Below are positions 23,934 to 33,815 of a stretch of 64,000 bases of DNA, piece by piece. Origin of the DNA: Prolixibacter bellariivorans ATCC BAA-1284 (lineage in GTDB: Bacteria > Bacteroidota > Bacteroidia > Bacteroidales > Prolixibacteraceae); NCBI RefSeq assembly GCF_000621705.1, contig NZ_JHXO01000001.1:496001-560000 (forward strand). The letters run 5' to 3'. The notes under the pieces were generated by a model. The model worked only from the letters and a program-made list of their open reading frames with translations, had not been told where the DNA came from and did no database searches. The first letter of the stretch is position 1, and the number at the start of each line of letters is the position of its first letter. The position numbers and the translations under genes are program-made.

Positions 23934-25147
23934 AATGCCGCCAGCAACAGATTAATATCTTTAACAGGAATATCGAGAATATTGCCCAGATCGTGATTGG
24001 TTAGAATGCCGTTGAACACGTAAATTCCTTCGCAGAATCCCTGGTTGATCCGAATGTATTGTTTCAAACTACCCGAACGTCCCATGTTGACCAGGATGGG
24101 AGCGATGATATTGCTGAGGGAAATAGACGTTGTCCTAGCCATCCTTGAAGAAATATTTGGTACGCAGTAATGAATAACGCCATGTTTGGTGAATACCGGT
24201 TTTTTCAGGTTGGTAATCCGGGATGTCTCAAAGCAGCCTCCCTGAATGATATTCAAATCGATGATGACCGAGCCGTTTTTCATGTTTTCAACCATCGTTT
24301 CCGGCACAACAATTTTCGGCACCTCATTCATCGACAATGCCCCAATGGCTACATCGGCCGACTTCAAGGCCTTTTTTAGTGCTTTGGGATGAAAAACAGA
24401 GGTGAATACCCGTTGACCAAGGCGTTCCTGAAAGCGCATTAGTTTGTGAATACTGTCGTCGAATACCTTTACCACGGCGCCCAATCCCAACGCATTACGG
24501 GCCGCAAATTCGGCAGCCGTTCCCGAACCGATAATGACCACTTCTGTTGGGGATATTCCGGTAATTCCGCCAAGGATGACACCCTTACCGTTTCGGTGGG
24601 TGCTTAGGTATTCGCTGGCCACAAAAATAGCTGCGTTCCCCATTATCTCACTTAAAATCCGGGTAACCGGGAAAATGCCATGTTCATCTTTCATGTATTC
24701 GAAACCGATGGCTGTTACCCTTTTTTGCATCATTTTACGAACCGTTTCTTGGCTTTGAAAAGTGATGTATAACGGTGACAGGAGGAGCTGGTTTCCTTTC
24801 AGTAATTTTGCTTCCTCATGGGTGAAAGCCGACATCTTAACAATCACATCCGATTGAAAAATCTCAGCTTTGGTTTCGCAGATAACTGCACCCGATTCAG
24901 CGTAAGCATGATCGGAATAACTGGAACCCTCACCCGCACCTTTTTCGATAAAGACATCATGGCCGTTAGATACCAAAAGTTCGACGGCTTGTGGTGTCAA
25001 CGGAATACGGAATTCTACATCCGGAACGACATTCGGGATGCCAATACTCAGTTTCATACTCTTTTTTTGCGGAATCAGCAGCTGTTCCTTTGGTAGCAAC
25101 TGTGGATTGGCAAGTGAACTCATTCTTTCCGATTTCCGTTGGATCAT
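23930..25147 (-). CDS. Alanine dehydrogenase/transhydrogenase-like protein
   Basis: A 405-residue protein of the AlaDh/PNT family, with a substrate domain in both halves and an NAD-binding Rossmann domain around residues 203-230 (V-V-I-I-G-S-G-T-A). Alanine dehydrogenases interconvert alanine and pyruvate using NAD. The substrate-binding Arg (R47) and Lys (K104) appear conserved, but the catalytic His position reads as Y127 and the catalytic Asp (V-x-I-D-Q-G-G) reads I301 (N-I-I-Q-G-G). Activity is therefore in doubt, although some family members from this phylum also lack the His. It lies downstream of tsaE, probably in one transcript. Confidence 0.75.
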   Translation of the reverse strand: MIQRKSERMSSLANPQLLPKEQLLIPQKKSMKLSIGIPNVVPDVEFRIPLTPQAVELLVSNGHDVFIEKGAGEGSSYSDHAYAESGAVICETKAEIFQSDVIVKMSAFTHEEAKLLKGNQLLLSPLYITFQSQETVRKMMQKRVTAIGFEYMKDEHGIFPVTRILSEIMGNAAIFVASEYLSTHRNGKGVILGGITGISPTEVVIIGSGTAAEFAARNALGLGAVVKVFDDSIHKLMRFQERLGQRVFTSVFHPKALKKALKSADVAIGALSMNEVPKIVVPETMVENMKNGSVIIDLNIIQGGCFETSRITNLKKPVFTKHGVIHYCVPNISSRMARTTSISLSNIIAPILVNMGRSGSLKQYIRINQGFCEGIYVFNGILTNHDLGNILDIPVKDINLLLAAF

Positions 25148-25158
25148 GATGTTTTAGG

Positions 25159-25578
25159 TTAGTTTTTCGATTCGATCGTCCTCAATCCATCATCCATTTC
25201 AGTGATATAAACTTTGACCGTATTTTCCGGCAGGATACTTTCGATTTTTTCAGGCCACTCGATAAAACAGTGTTTTCCGCTGAAAAAGTAGTCTTCGTAA
25301 CCAAAATCATAAGCTTCTTCCAGAGCTTTTATTCGGTAAAAATCGAAGTGAAAAATCTTATCGTCGGTCGACGTTTGATACTCATTTATCAATGCAAAGG
25401 TTGGAGATGTGACGTAGTCAGTCACCTGCATTTCTTCACATAACGCTTTGATAAACGTTGTTTTACCAGCCCCCATCTTTCCATAGAATGCAAATACTCT
25501 GTCGGCAGGATGTGCAGCAATAAATCGCTGTGCAATATGGTTGATTTCCTCCAGAGAATGTATCTCAGCCTTAAACAT
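25159..25578 (-). CDS. tsaE: tRNA threonylcarbamoyladenosine biosynthesis ATPase TsaE
   Basis: TsaE is the ATPase that drives turnover of the TsaBD complex, which installs t6A at position 37 of ANN-decoding tRNAs. With ATG 25578 it is 139 residues long, typical for the family. Walker A is G-K-M-G-A-G-K-T-T at residues 33-41, followed by the T-S-P-T-F-A-L-I motif and H-F-D-F-Y-R. A TTG at 25614 would add 12 residues and is less likely. The ald-like gene follows after 11 bases on the same strand. Confidence 0.93.
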   Translation of the reverse strand: MFKAEIHSLEEINHIAQRFIAAHPADRVFAFYGKMGAGKTTFIKALCEEMQVTDYVTSPTFALINEYQTSTDDKIFHFDFYRIKALEEAYDFGYEDYFFSGKHCFIEWPEKIESILPENTVKVYITEMDDGLRTIESKN

Positions 25579-25723
25579 TTTCCGCGTCCGTTTTTGTTTC
25601 TCAATTTTAATCAATTTAGGGATTTAATAAAAACAGTGGGTTAAAAATTTCAGCGCTTAGTTTTTGCATTCGGATTCTGCTTTGGAGCTGATTTTATCAC
25701 AGGGTTTAAACGAAAAATTGTTG

Positions 25724-25731
25724 TACTTTTG
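25724..25731 (+). promoter_or_regulatory. -7 promoter element of gcvH
   Basis: TACTTTTG matches TAnnTTTG, 36 bases before the gcvH ATG. A clear -33 element is not seen. Confidence 0.45.
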
Positions 25732-25767
25732 GGAAAGCATCTGAAAATTTTTAAAACGTTTTATCTT

Positions 25768-26148
25768 ATGAATATTCCCGCTGATTTAAAATACACGAAA
25801 GACCACGAATGGGTCCGTGTGGAAGGTGACAAAGTCGTCGTTGGTATCACCGATTTTGCTCAGGGTGAGTTAGGTGATATTGTTTTCCTTGAAATTGAAA
25901 CCGAAGGAGAAGAGCTCGCAAAAGAGGAAGTATTTGGAACGGTGGAAGCCGTTAAGACTGTTTCCGATTTGTTTATGCCTGTTTCCGGAACGGTTGAAGC
26001 GTTCAATACTGAACTGGAGGATGCACCTGAACTGGTGAATAAAGATCCGTACGGAAAAGGATGGATGATTAAGATTGCCATGAGTAACTCATCTGAATTG
26101 GATGACCTGTTGTCGGCAGATGAATACAAAGATTTAGTGGAAGGTTAA
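25768..26148 (+). CDS. gcvH: Glycine cleavage system H protein
   Basis: Lipoyl-carrier protein that shuttles the aminomethyl group of glycine between the P, T and L proteins; also a lipoate reservoir for other complexes. The 126 residues match the family from Y-T-K-D-H-E-W to the end, and the lipoylated lysine is K63 in [12 protein letters not shown] 25768 is favoured over the in-frame upstream start at 25729 by the family N-terminus and the promoter element at 25724. No other glycine cleavage genes are near. Bidirectional terminator follows. Confidence 0.96.
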   Translation: MNIPADLKYTKDHEWVRVEGDKVVVGITDFAQGELGDIVFLEIETEGEELAKEEVFGTVEAVKTVSDLFMPVSGTVEAFNTELEDAPELVNKDPYGKGWMIKIAMSNSSELDDLLSADEYKDLVEG

Positions 26149-26164
26149 TGTATCTTCAAAGACA

Positions 26165-26202
26165 TAAAAAAAGCCGGTCAAATTTGACCGGCTTTTTTTA
26201 TA
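26165..26202. terminator. Bidirectional terminator between gcvH and infB
   Basis: A near-perfect hairpin, AAAAGCCGGTCAAA with TTTGACCGGCTTTT, flanked by A and T runs, ends two convergent units. Confidence 0.88.
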
Positions 26203-26215
26203 TAGTGAAATTTGA

Positions 26216-29200
26216 TTATTTCAGTTTCTTGGCTACTTCCACTTCGGTGAATGCTTCTACAAAGTCACCTACTTTAATGTCGTTGTAACCATTAATGTTC
26301 AGTCCGCATTCGTAACCACGGGCTACCTCCTTCACATCGTCTTTAAAACGTTTCAGTGAACCAAGTTCGCCGGTGAAAACGACAATACCGTCTCTGATGA
26401 TGCGAACTTGCGCGTTGCGGGTAATCTTTCCGTCGCGAACAATACAACCGGCGATAGTACCCACTTTGGTAATCTTGAAGGTTTCCATGATTTCTGCTGT
26501 TCCCTGGATTTCTTCCTTGATTTCCGGTGCAAGCATTCCTTCCATTGCCGATTTGAGTTCGTTAATCGCGTCGTAGATAATGGAGTAAAGACGAATATCG
26601 ATTTCCTCTTTCTCTGCAATTCGACGGGCATTAAGCGACGGGCGTACCTGGAATCCAATAATAATGGCGTTGGACGCGGTCGCTAGCATCACATCCGATT
26701 CGGTAATCTGTCCCACTGCTTTGTGGATAACATTCACCTGAATTTCTTGTGTCGACAATTTGATCAACGAGTCGGAGAGGGCTTCGATGGAACCGTCTAC
26801 GTCACCTTTCACAATAACATTGAGTTCCTGGAAGTTTCCGATGGCAATACGACGACCAATTTCGTCAAGTGTAATATGTTTTTGTGTCCGAAGTCCCTGC
26901 TCTCGCTGCAACTGTTCACGTTTGTTGGCAATTTGACGGGCCTCTTTTTCACTTTCCATGATGTTGAACTTGTCACCGGCCTGCGGAGCGCCATTCAAAC
27001 CGAGAATCAATGCCGGTTCTGATGGGCCGACCTCTTCAATTCGCTGGTTACGCTCGTTAAACATTGCCTTGACGTGTCCAAAATATTGTCCTGCCAGTAT
27101 TACGTCTCCTACCCGAAGTGTACCAGCATGAACCAATAGCGTGGCTACATAACCCCGACCTTTATCCAGCGATGATTCAATTACTGAACCAACAGCACGT
27201 TTGTCGGGATTGGCCTGCAGGTCGAGCATCTCAGCTTCCAGCAACACTTTTTCCATCAGCTCTGCTATACCGCTACCGTTCTTGGCAGAAATATCCTGCG
27301 ACTGATATTTACCACCCCACTCTTCGATGAGGTAGTTCATGTTGGCCAGTTCTTCCTTAATACGTTCCGGGTTGGCTCCTGGTTTATCGACCTTGTTGAT
27401 GGCAAATACAATGGGTACACCGGCAGCTGCGGCGTGATTGATTGCTTCAATGGTCTGCGGCATCACGTTGTCATCAGCAGCGATGATAATGATGGCGATA
27501 TCGGTAATCTGTGCACCACGGGCACGCATCGCCGTAAAGGCTTCGTGACCAGGAGTATCCAGGAAGGTTATTTTACGTTTATCTTCGAGAGTTACGTTAT
27601 ATGCACCAATGTGCTGTGTAATACCACCGGCCTCACCGGCAATTACATTGGTTTTGCGAATATGGTCAAGAAGGGATGTTTTACCATGGTCGACGTGTCC
27701 CATTACCGTAACAATCGGTGGACGAGCTTGCATTTCCTCCTCGGTGTCCTCTTCTTCCGTAATCGCTTCCTGCACCTCTACCGAAATGAACTCCACTTTG
27801 TAACCGAATTCATCGGCAACAAGCGCCATCGTTTCCGCATCAAGACGTTGGTTGATGGAAACAAACAGGCCAAGGTTCATACAGGTTTCAATAATCTTGG
27901 TCACGGGCACATCAATCATGCTGGAAAGTTCGTTTACCGAAACGAATTCCGTTACCTTAATTACATTCTTATCCTGTTCAGCTTTGGCCATTTCCTCAGC
28001 CATTTTCTCACTGACGGCATGGCGTTTTTCACGACGGTATTTCGAACCTTTCGATTTCTGTCCTTTTGAAGTCAGGCGGGCAAGCGTTTCCTTGATTTGC
28101 TTCTGAACATCTTCTTCGCTAACCTCTTTCTTTGGTGCAGGTTTTTTCCGGTTCGGCTTTTTCTTCCAATCGCCCCCGCCCCGTTTGGCACCATCTTTTT
28201 GATGTTGCGGATGTTGCTGTCTGGGCTGATTGTCCTTTTTATTGTTGCTTACCGAAACGCGTTCTTTCTGATCCTTTGGAATCCTTTTACGTTTTTTCTT
28301 CCGGTTCTGCCGTTCTTCTTCTTTTTTATTCTTGTTGTTCCCCGGCTTGCGTTTGTCTGCTACCGGAAGATCAATTTTGCCGACTACGGTCGGGCCGGAA
28401 AGTTTCTTCCTTTCCAGTTTGAATATTTCGTCTCCGTTCTCAGCATTTTTTTCCTGCGATTGCTTTTCCTCAGCAACTTTACCCTTCGGTTTCTTCTGAG
28501 CTTGCTGCTCTCCGGAGGTCGGTTTTTGTTGTTTTTTCGGAGTCTCTTTTGTTTGTTTTGAGCCAGGCTTCATGGAATCGAGATCGACTTTACCAACGAC
28601 TTTAACTTTGTCCTCTGCTTTTGGTGAAGCAGATTCCTTTTTTGCTGATTTTTCAGCTTCTGGGGATGTCCCGGCCTCGGGTTTTTCTGGTTTCCCTGGC
28701 TCTTTTTTCTCCTGTTGAGGAGTTTTTTTGGACTTATCTTGTTCTTTTTGCTTTTCAGGAGAAGGTGCCGGCTCTTCTTTTTTCTCCGGTGCTTTCGCTT
28801 TGGGAGGTTCCGGTATTTCTTCTTTCGAAGTCTTTTCCTCTTCTTTAGGGGCTTTCGGACCCAGATTTTCCAAATCTACGTGTCCAACAACTTTAACTTT
28901 TGGCTTTTCTTCTTTTTTCTCGGGCGCAGGAGGTGCAGGTGCTTGGGATTGTTTCGGTTTCGGAGTTTCTTCAGAAGGTTTCTTTTTCTCTTCTGTGCGG
29001 TGGGCTGAACTACTGTGGTCGGCAATACGGATGGAATCATCCTGAAAATCTTCATCTTCCGTTTCATTTTTTTCCTCCTGATGCACGTCATCAAGTGAAA
29101 CGGATTCTTTTTTCGATCTTGTTTGACGTAAGTTCACCTTGTCGGCTTCGATACGTGCCTCATGATCTTTACGGAACTGCTTCTCCAGCATTTCCTGGGT

Positions 29201-29338
29201 CTTGTCATCAATCTTGGTGTTCGGATTGGATGATATCTCGACCCCTTGCTTTTGCAAATAATCAACCAGGGTAGAAATACCTACGTTTAATTCGCGTGCA
29301 ATTTTACTTAATCTAGTACCTTTATTTCCTACAACCAT
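26216..29338 (-). CDS. infB: Translation initiation factor IF-2
   Basis: GTPase that delivers initiator tRNA to the 30S subunit and promotes subunit joining. The 1040 residues comprise an N-terminal IF2_N module (1-50), a long disordered Lys/Glu/Pro-rich region (about 60-420), a second IF2_N domain (about 455-520) and the G domain with G1 at 547-554 (G-H-V-D-H-G-K-T), D-T-P-G-H at 595-599 and N-K-V-D at 648-651, then domains II-IV. Three copies of a V-V-G-x-[VI]-D-L motif occur in the disordered part (about 149-155, 247-253 and 318-324). Last gene of the rimP-nusA-infB operon. Confidence 0.97.
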   Translation of the reverse strand: MVVGNKGTRLSKIARELNVGISTLVDYLQKQGVEISSNPNTKIDDKTQEMLEKQFRKDHEARIEADKVNLRQTRSKKESVSLDDVHQEEKNETEDEDFQDDSIRIADHSSSAHRTEEKKKPSEETPKPKQSQAPAPPAPEKKEEKPKVKVVGHVDLENLGPKAPKEEEKTSKEEIPEPPKAKAPEKKEEPAPSPEKQKEQDKSKKTPQQEKKEPGKPEKPEAGTSPEAEKSAKKESASPKAEDKVKVVGKVDLDSMKPGSKQTKETPKKQQKPTSGEQQAQKKPKGKVAEEKQSQEKNAENGDEIFKLERKKLSGPTVVGKIDLPVADKRKPGNNKNKKEEERQNRKKKRKRIPKDQKERVSVSNNKKDNQPRQQHPQHQKDGAKRGGGDWKKKPNRKKPAPKKEVSEEDVQKQIKETLARLTSKGQKSKGSKYRREKRHAVSEKMAEEMAKAEQDKNVIKVTEFVSVNELSSMIDVPVTKIIETCMNLGLFVSINQRLDAETMALVADEFGYKVEFISVEVQEAITEEEDTEEEMQARPPIVTVMGHVDHGKTSLLDHIRKTNVIAGEAGGITQHIGAYNVTLEDKRKITFLDTPGHEAFTAMRARGAQITDIAIIIIAADDNVMPQTIEAINHAAAAGVPIVFAINKVDKPGANPERIKEELANMNYLIEEWGGKYQSQDISAKNGSGIAELMEKVLLEAEMLDLQANPDKRAVGSVIESSLDKGRGYVATLLVHAGTLRVGDVILAGQYFGHVKAMFNERNQRIEEVGPSEPALILGLNGAPQAGDKFNIMESEKEARQIANKREQLQREQGLRTQKHITLDEIGRRIAIGNFQELNVIVKGDVDGSIEALSDSLIKLSTQEIQVNVIHKAVGQITESDVMLATASNAIIIGFQVRPSLNARRIAEKEEIDIRLYSIIYDAINELKSAMEGMLAPEIKEEIQGTAEIMETFKITKVGTIAGCIVRDGKITRNAQVRIIRDGIVVFTGELGSLKRFKDDVKEVARGYECGLNINGYNDIKVGDFVEAFTEVEVAKKLK

Positions 29339-29422
29339 ATTTAGCCAAAGAGTTAATAATCAAATTGTCTGTTCCGTTTACCCCGAATCTCTGTACGGCA
29401 GATTGCTTACTGCTGACATGAT

Positions 29423-30661
29423 TTATTCAAATTCTGTCCGGAAGATACGGAGAACCTCGTCAATGGTTTCCTCTTCGAGATCGGTTCTTTTGATTAGCTC
29501 CTCACGCGAAAGACTCAATACGTTCCTGGCTGTGTCGCAACCAATGGCTTTCAGTTCGTCAAGGATCCAATCTTCAATTTCATCGGAGAATTCTTCGAGG
29601 TTAACGTCCTCGTCATCTTCTTCCACCTGATCGCGGTAAACATCAATTTCATAACCGGTCAACTGACTGGCCAGACGTATATTTAATCCGCCTTTTCCAA
29701 TTGCCAGCGATACTTCTTCGGGTTTCAGATATACCTCGGCACGTTTTCCCTCTTCATTAATTTTAATGGAGGAAATTTTTGCCGGGTTCAATGCCCGTTG
29801 AATGAATAGCTGTAAATTATTGGTATAATTAATTACATCAATATTCTCATTGCGCAACTCACGAACGATGCCGTGTATACGGGAACCTTTCATTCCAACA
29901 CATGCACCTACCGGGTCAACGCGCTCGTCGTACGATTCTACAGCAACTTTAGCCCTTTCGCCAGGTACCCTGACAATCTTCTTGATGGTAATCAAACCAT
30001 CGAATATTTCAGGAACTTCCAGCTCGAAAAGCCTTTCGAGAAATACCGGTGATGTACGTGACAGAATAATCTGCGGATTGTTATTTTTCATTTCAACCCT
30101 TACGACAACGGCACGAATGGTATCTCCCTTCCGGAAAAAGTCTGAAGGAATCTGTTCTGCTTTCGGAAGTAACAGTTCATTGCCTTCGTCGTCGAGTACC
30201 AGAATTTCCCTTTTCCAAATTTGGTAAACTTCTCCGGTAACAATATCACCTACTTTTGATTTATAGATGGTGTAAATGTTATCTTTCTCAAGCTCCAATA
30301 TCCTCGCCGCCAGATTCTGACGAAGGTTAAGAATTGCCCGTCGGCCAAAATGAATCAACTTCACTTCATCAGAAACTTCTTCTCCTACTTCATAGTCCGT
30401 GTCAATTTTTTTCGCTTCGGATAACGAAATCTGAAGATTGGGATCGGTTAAATCCGCATCTTCCACAACCTCACGGTTTCGCCAGATTTCAAAGTCTCCT
30501 TTATCAGGATTGATGATTACGTCGAAATTTTCATCTGTGCCAAACTGTTTCTGCAGCACACTGCGAAAAACATCCTCCAACACACTCATCATGGTGGCCC
30601 TGTCGATGTTTTTTAATTCCTTAAACTCCGAGAAGGTGTCAATCAAGTTCAGATTGTCCAT
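29423..30661 (-). CDS. nusA: Transcription termination/antitermination factor NusA
   Basis: NusA binds RNA polymerase and nascent RNA and modulates pausing, termination and antitermination. The 412 residues follow the expected order: N-terminal RNAP-binding domain (1-125), S1 domain (about 130-200, with G-D-I-V-T-G-E-V), and two KH domains (about 205-345, with the V-G-A-C-V-G-M-K-G-S-R-I and I-G-K-G-G-x-N-I-R-L-A loops). An acidic region and a short helical tail end the protein, without the duplicated C-terminal repeats of enterobacteria. It lies between rimP (13 bases upstream) and infB (84 bases downstream). Confidence 0.97.
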   Translation of the reverse strand: MDNLNLIDTFSEFKELKNIDRATMMSVLEDVFRSVLQKQFGTDENFDVIINPDKGDFEIWRNREVVEDADLTDPNLQISLSEAKKIDTDYEVGEEVSDEVKLIHFGRRAILNLRQNLAARILELEKDNIYTIYKSKVGDIVTGEVYQIWKREILVLDDEGNELLLPKAEQIPSDFFRKGDTIRAVVVRVEMKNNNPQIILSRTSPVFLERLFELEVPEIFDGLITIKKIVRVPGERAKVAVESYDERVDPVGACVGMKGSRIHGIVRELRNENIDVINYTNNLQLFIQRALNPAKISSIKINEEGKRAEVYLKPEEVSLAIGKGGLNIRLASQLTGYEIDVYRDQVEEDDEDVNLEEFSDEIEDWILDELKAIGCDTARNVLSLSREELIKRTDLEEETIDEVLRIFRTEFE

Positions 30662-30674
30662 TTCTTTATATCTT

Positions 30675-31139
30675 TTATTTAAAAGAAATAACGCTTTTTG
30701 CTGTTCTTATCTTATCGAACGAAAACTGAAGGGTCTCTGTTACAGTTACCTTCTTCTTTTTTCCTTCAACTCGCTCACGCCGGCTTTCTTCCAGTATTAT
30801 GCCGTTTTCACCGGCTTCTTTTAATATGCCGGTGTGTTTATCACCGTCATTGGTTGCTATTTCAATTTCGCGTCCAATATTTTTCTGGTACTGACGAAGC
30901 ACCTTGAAGGGGTGGGTTAAACCGGGTGATGATACTTCTAATTCAAAATCTTCAGCATCCCGGTCAAGATTGTGCTCAACCTGACGACTAAATGCAATGC
31001 ACTGATCGATGCTCAGCCCGTTGTCACTATCCAATAGAACAGATATGGCATTGCCGGGTGAAACCTGTATATCGACAATGAATATGTCGTCAGTTAGCTT
31101 CTCCTCAATCAGGCTCTGAATTAGTTCTTTATTAATCAT
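30675..31139 (-). CDS. rimP: Ribosome maturation factor RimP
   Basis: RimP assists maturation of the 30S subunit. With ATG 31139 it has 154 residues, an N-terminal alpha/beta domain with the V-S-P-G motif and D-x-x-x-G-L-S-I-D-x-C pattern, a V-S-S-P-G-L-T-H-P motif, and the C-terminal Sm-like domain. A longer in-frame reading from 31229 would pass through the promoter and 5' leader and is rejected. It is the first gene of the operon, preceded by a strong Bacteroidetes promoter and a stable hairpin in the leader. Confidence 0.95.
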   Translation of the reverse strand: MINKELIQSLIEEKLTDDIFIVDIQVSPGNAISVLLDSDNGLSIDQCIAFSRQVEHNLDRDAEDFELEVSSPGLTHPFKVLRQYQKNIGREIEIATNDGDKHTGILKEAGENGIILEESRRERVEGKKKKVTVTETLQFSFDKIRTAKSVISFK

Positions 31140-31157
31140 CTTTAACCCTAATAAAAT

Positions 31158-31176
31158 AGGGGACACACTGTCCCCT
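31158..31176 (-). promoter_or_regulatory. Stable hairpin in the rimP leader
   Basis: A perfect 8-bp stem (AGGGGACA with TGTCCCCT) around a three-base loop, 19 bases before the rimP start and inside the predicted 54-base leader. No T run follows, so it is not a terminator. A protein- or ribosome-binding regulatory site is possible. Confidence 0.5.
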
Positions 31177-31199
31177 AATCCTTCGATTATTCTCCGCCG

Positions 31200-31230
31200 C
31201 AAAAATAATATAATTGTATGATATATCAAA
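31200..31230 (-). promoter_or_regulatory. Promoter of rimP-nusA-infB
   Basis: Minus-strand TATTTTTG (31207-31200) with TTTG at 31230-31227, separated by 19 bases: an exact fit to the Bacteroidetes consensus. Transcription should start near 31193. Confidence 0.75.
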
Positions 31231-31352
31231 ACAAACCTTTTTTTGTTTCCGCTATTTTGGTTTTGGGTTTTAGGGCGTTGCCGGCTTTTCCTTCCCCTTC
31301 CGAAAACATTTTGTATTTTGCAGAAGTTTAAAATATCCTAAAAGGAAGTCAT

Positions 31353-32603
31353 TTGAAGCCGCTTAAACGAAAAATTGTCAACGATCCGGTGTGGGGGTTT
31401 ATCGAGTGGGATTCGCCGTTGTTGTTAGATTTGATAAGCCATCCATACGTACAGCGTCTTCGTCGTATTAAACAGCTGGGACTCTCCAGTCTGGTTTATC
31501 CCGGAGCTAATCATACCCGTTTCGAACACGTCATAGGAGCAACACATCTGGTGCGTTCTGCGTTGGATGTTTTAAAAACCAAAGGTCACCAAATTACCGA
31601 TGAAGAAACAACCGGCGTGTTGGCTGCCATTTTGCTGCATGATGTCGGACATGGTCCCTTTTCTCATGCGCTGGAAGAGAGTATGGTGAAAGGGGTTTCG
31701 CATGAAGTTATTTCAAAGCTTTTCATGCACCAACTAAACCGGGAATTCGATGGTCGGCTTGATTTGGCTATTCAGATATTTGCCGGGGAATACCATAAGA
31801 AGTTTTTACACCAGTTGGTCAGTAGTCAGCTCGATATGGATCGACTTGATTATCTAAAGCGGGACAGCTTTTATTCAGGCGTTTCAGAAGGAATTGTTTC
31901 ATCGGACCGGATTATTAAAATGCTTAATATCCGGAATGATGAATTGGTGGTTGAATCGAAGGGAATTTACTCCATCGAAAAGTTTTTGATTGCCCGTAGG
32001 TTGATGTATTGGCAGGTGTACATGCATAAAACGGTTCTCTCCGCCGAACATATGATGATTAGTTTGCTCAGAAGGGCACATGAGTTGGCTTCGGGAGGTG
32101 ACACTGTTTTTGCCCCGCCGGCACTGGGAGTATTTCTTCGCGGGGATGTTAGCCGTTACCAATTTGAGTCGGGAGATCCGCAAACGGTGAAATCGGCACT
32201 TCAGTTGTTTGCCGAACTGGATGATACAGATATTCTGAGCTCTATTAAAGAATGGACCCGCCATCCCGATGTAATTCTTTCAACACTTTCAAGAGATATA
32301 ATCAACCGGAATCTATTTAAAATAAAGCTAAGCAGCCATCCGGTTACCGAAAAAAAGAAAGAGGAATTGCGCAGTCAGGTTATGGAAACTTTTTCTGTAA
32401 CTGCATCCGAGGCTGATTACTTTGTTATTTCGGGAATGGCGGCGAATAATGCCTATAAGCCAAGCGTAGAGCAGATTAATGTTTTATTCAAAAACGGAAA
32501 AATCAAAGATATTAAGGATGCTTCTGACATCAATTTGTCAGGATTATCGGCAACTGTACGCAAATATTTTGTCTGTTATCCGCGTGAAATAATTTCGAAG
32601 TAA
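31353..32603 (+). CDS. HD-domain phosphohydrolase (dGTPase/SAMHD1-like)
   Basis: A 416-residue HD-superfamily protein. The metal ligands are seen as H in R-F-E-H-V-I-G, the H-D pair in [12 protein letters not shown] and a later D in S-Q-L-D-M-D-R-L-D. Similar proteins in Bacteroidetes and Firmicutes are annotated as deoxynucleotide triphosphohydrolases (YwfO-like), so nucleotide pool control is probable but not shown. The start is TTG 31353, supported by AAGGAAG eight bases upstream and no better ATG. lpxD begins 41 bases after its stop with its own promoter element. Confidence 0.88.
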   Translation: MKPLKRKIVNDPVWGFIEWDSPLLLDLISHPYVQRLRRIKQLGLSSLVYPGANHTRFEHVIGATHLVRSALDVLKTKGHQITDEETTGVLAAILLHDVGHGPFSHALEESMVKGVSHEVISKLFMHQLNREFDGRLDLAIQIFAGEYHKKFLHQLVSSQLDMDRLDYLKRDSFYSGVSEGIVSSDRIIKMLNIRNDELVVESKGIYSIEKFLIARRLMYWQVYMHKTVLSAEHMMISLLRRAHELASGGDTVFAPPALGVFLRGDVSRYQFESGDPQTVKSALQLFAELDDTDILSSIKEWTRHPDVILSTLSRDIINRNLFKIKLSSHPVTEKKKEELRSQVMETFSVTASEADYFVISGMAANNAYKPSVEQINVLFKNGKIKDIKDASDINLSGLSATVRKYFVCYPREIISK

Positions 32604-32614
32604 TATTAATTAAC

Positions 32615-32622
32615 TATTTTTG
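32615..32622 (+). promoter_or_regulatory. -7 promoter element of lpxD
   Basis: TATTTTTG matches TAnnTTTG 22 bases before the lpxD ATG, just after the stop of the HD gene. No TTG at the expected -33 position. Confidence 0.45.
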
Positions 32623-32644
32623 CACGAAATTTAAAAAACAGCGC

Positions 32645-33685
32645 ATGGAGTTTTCAGCCAACGACATTGCCGGTTTGCTGGGCGGAGAGGTAGAAGGAGA
32701 TGGCAGTGTAAAAGTGAATAATGTTTCAAAAATCGACCAGGGAGTTCCCGGGACACTTGCTTTTCTCGCTAATCCGGCTTACACAAAATATATATATACG
32801 ACCAAAGCATCGGTAGTGCTGGTTAATCGCGATTTTAAACCGGAAAATGAACTCCCCTGTACGTTGATTCGTGTAGACGATGCATACGCTTCCATTGCCA
32901 AATTGTTGAATTATTATGAGCAGTCGAAGCCTAAAAAAGTGGGCATCGAACAACCTTCCTATATAAGTGAATCGGCATCAGTCGGCGAACAGGCCTATAT
33001 TGGTGCTTTTGCCTATGTGGGTGAAAAGGCCACTGTTGGTAATAATGTAAAAATTTATCCGAACGTATATATTGGCGATGGTGCTACCATTGGCGATGAT
33101 ACCATTCTTTACGCAGGAGTAAAGATTTATGCCGGCTGCAAGGTTGGTAAAGGTTGTATTCTGCACGCAGGTGTAGTTGTTGGTGCCGATGGGTTTGGAT
33201 TTGCGCCTACGGCTGATGGTAGTTACGATAAAATTGCCCAGGTAGGGAACGTGGAGATCAAGGATGACGTGGAGATTGGAGCGAATACCACCATCGATTG
33301 TGCCACTATGGGGTCAACGGTTATCAACGAAGGTGTAAAAATTGACAACCTGGTACAGATTGCACATAATGTAGAGGTTGGTAAGAATACCGTTATTGTG
33401 GCTCAGGTAGGCGTTGCGGGATCGGCTAAGATTGGCGAAAATTGCATGATTGGCGGACAGGTAGGTATTGCCGGACATATTAGAATTGGCAATAATGTTA
33501 AAATTGGTGCCCAATCAGGAATTTCAAATAATGTTAAGGATAACTCATCGCTTTGGGGAACACCAGCCTTCGGGTATCGCGATTTCATGAAATCGTATGC
33601 CGTATTTAAAAACCTACCCCAATTGCGTTCCGATGTAATTGAATTGGGACAGAAATTGAAAGAGCAAGAAGGAACCGGTGAGTGA
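32645..33685 (+). CDS. lpxD: UDP-3-O-acylglucosamine N-acyltransferase
   Basis: LpxD adds the second hydroxyacyl chain in lipid A synthesis. The 346 residues have the N-terminal uridine-binding domain (about 1-100) and a left-handed beta helix of hexapeptide repeats (about 105-310, such as I-G-A-F-A-Y and I-G-D-G-A-T), with the catalytic His in the A-H-N-V-E-V-G segment. A C-terminal helix follows. It is the first of three lipid A genes and has its own promoter element. Confidence 0.95.
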   Translation: MEFSANDIAGLLGGEVEGDGSVKVNNVSKIDQGVPGTLAFLANPAYTKYIYTTKASVVLVNRDFKPENELPCTLIRVDDAYASIAKLLNYYEQSKPKKVGIEQPSYISESASVGEQAYIGAFAYVGEKATVGNNVKIYPNVYIGDGATIGDDTILYAGVKIYAGCKVGKGCILHAGVVVGADGFGFAPTADGSYDKIAQVGNVEIKDDVEIGANTTIDCATMGSTVINEGVKIDNLVQIAHNVEVGKNTVIVAQVGVAGSAKIGENCMIGGQVGIAGHIRIGNNVKIGAQSGISNNVKDNSSLWGTPAFGYRDFMKSYAVFKNLPQLRSDVIELGQKLKEQEGTGE

Positions 33686-33700
33686 TTTTTATTGAAGTAA

Positions 33701-33730
33701 TTGATTCAGACGGTTATTTATTTATTTTTG
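33701..33730 (+). promoter_or_regulatory. Promoter of lpxC-fabZ
   Basis: TTG (33701-33703) and TATTTTTG (33723-33730) with 19 bases between them. Transcription would start near 33736, leaving a leader of about 80 bases. Confidence 0.6.
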
Positions 33731-33815
33731 GGAGTTCTGAAAATTAGTATGAGGGGATAAATCTTCCAAATTTCGGCAATTGCCTAACCGGATTGGACCA
33801 AATTTCTCAGAAAAA

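Noticed and set aside
28097-29274. Long plus-strand frames rich in Phe, Leu and Ser opposite infB
   Set aside because: They are the antisense reading of the Lys/Glu-rich part of infB, which yields hydrophobic-looking shadows.
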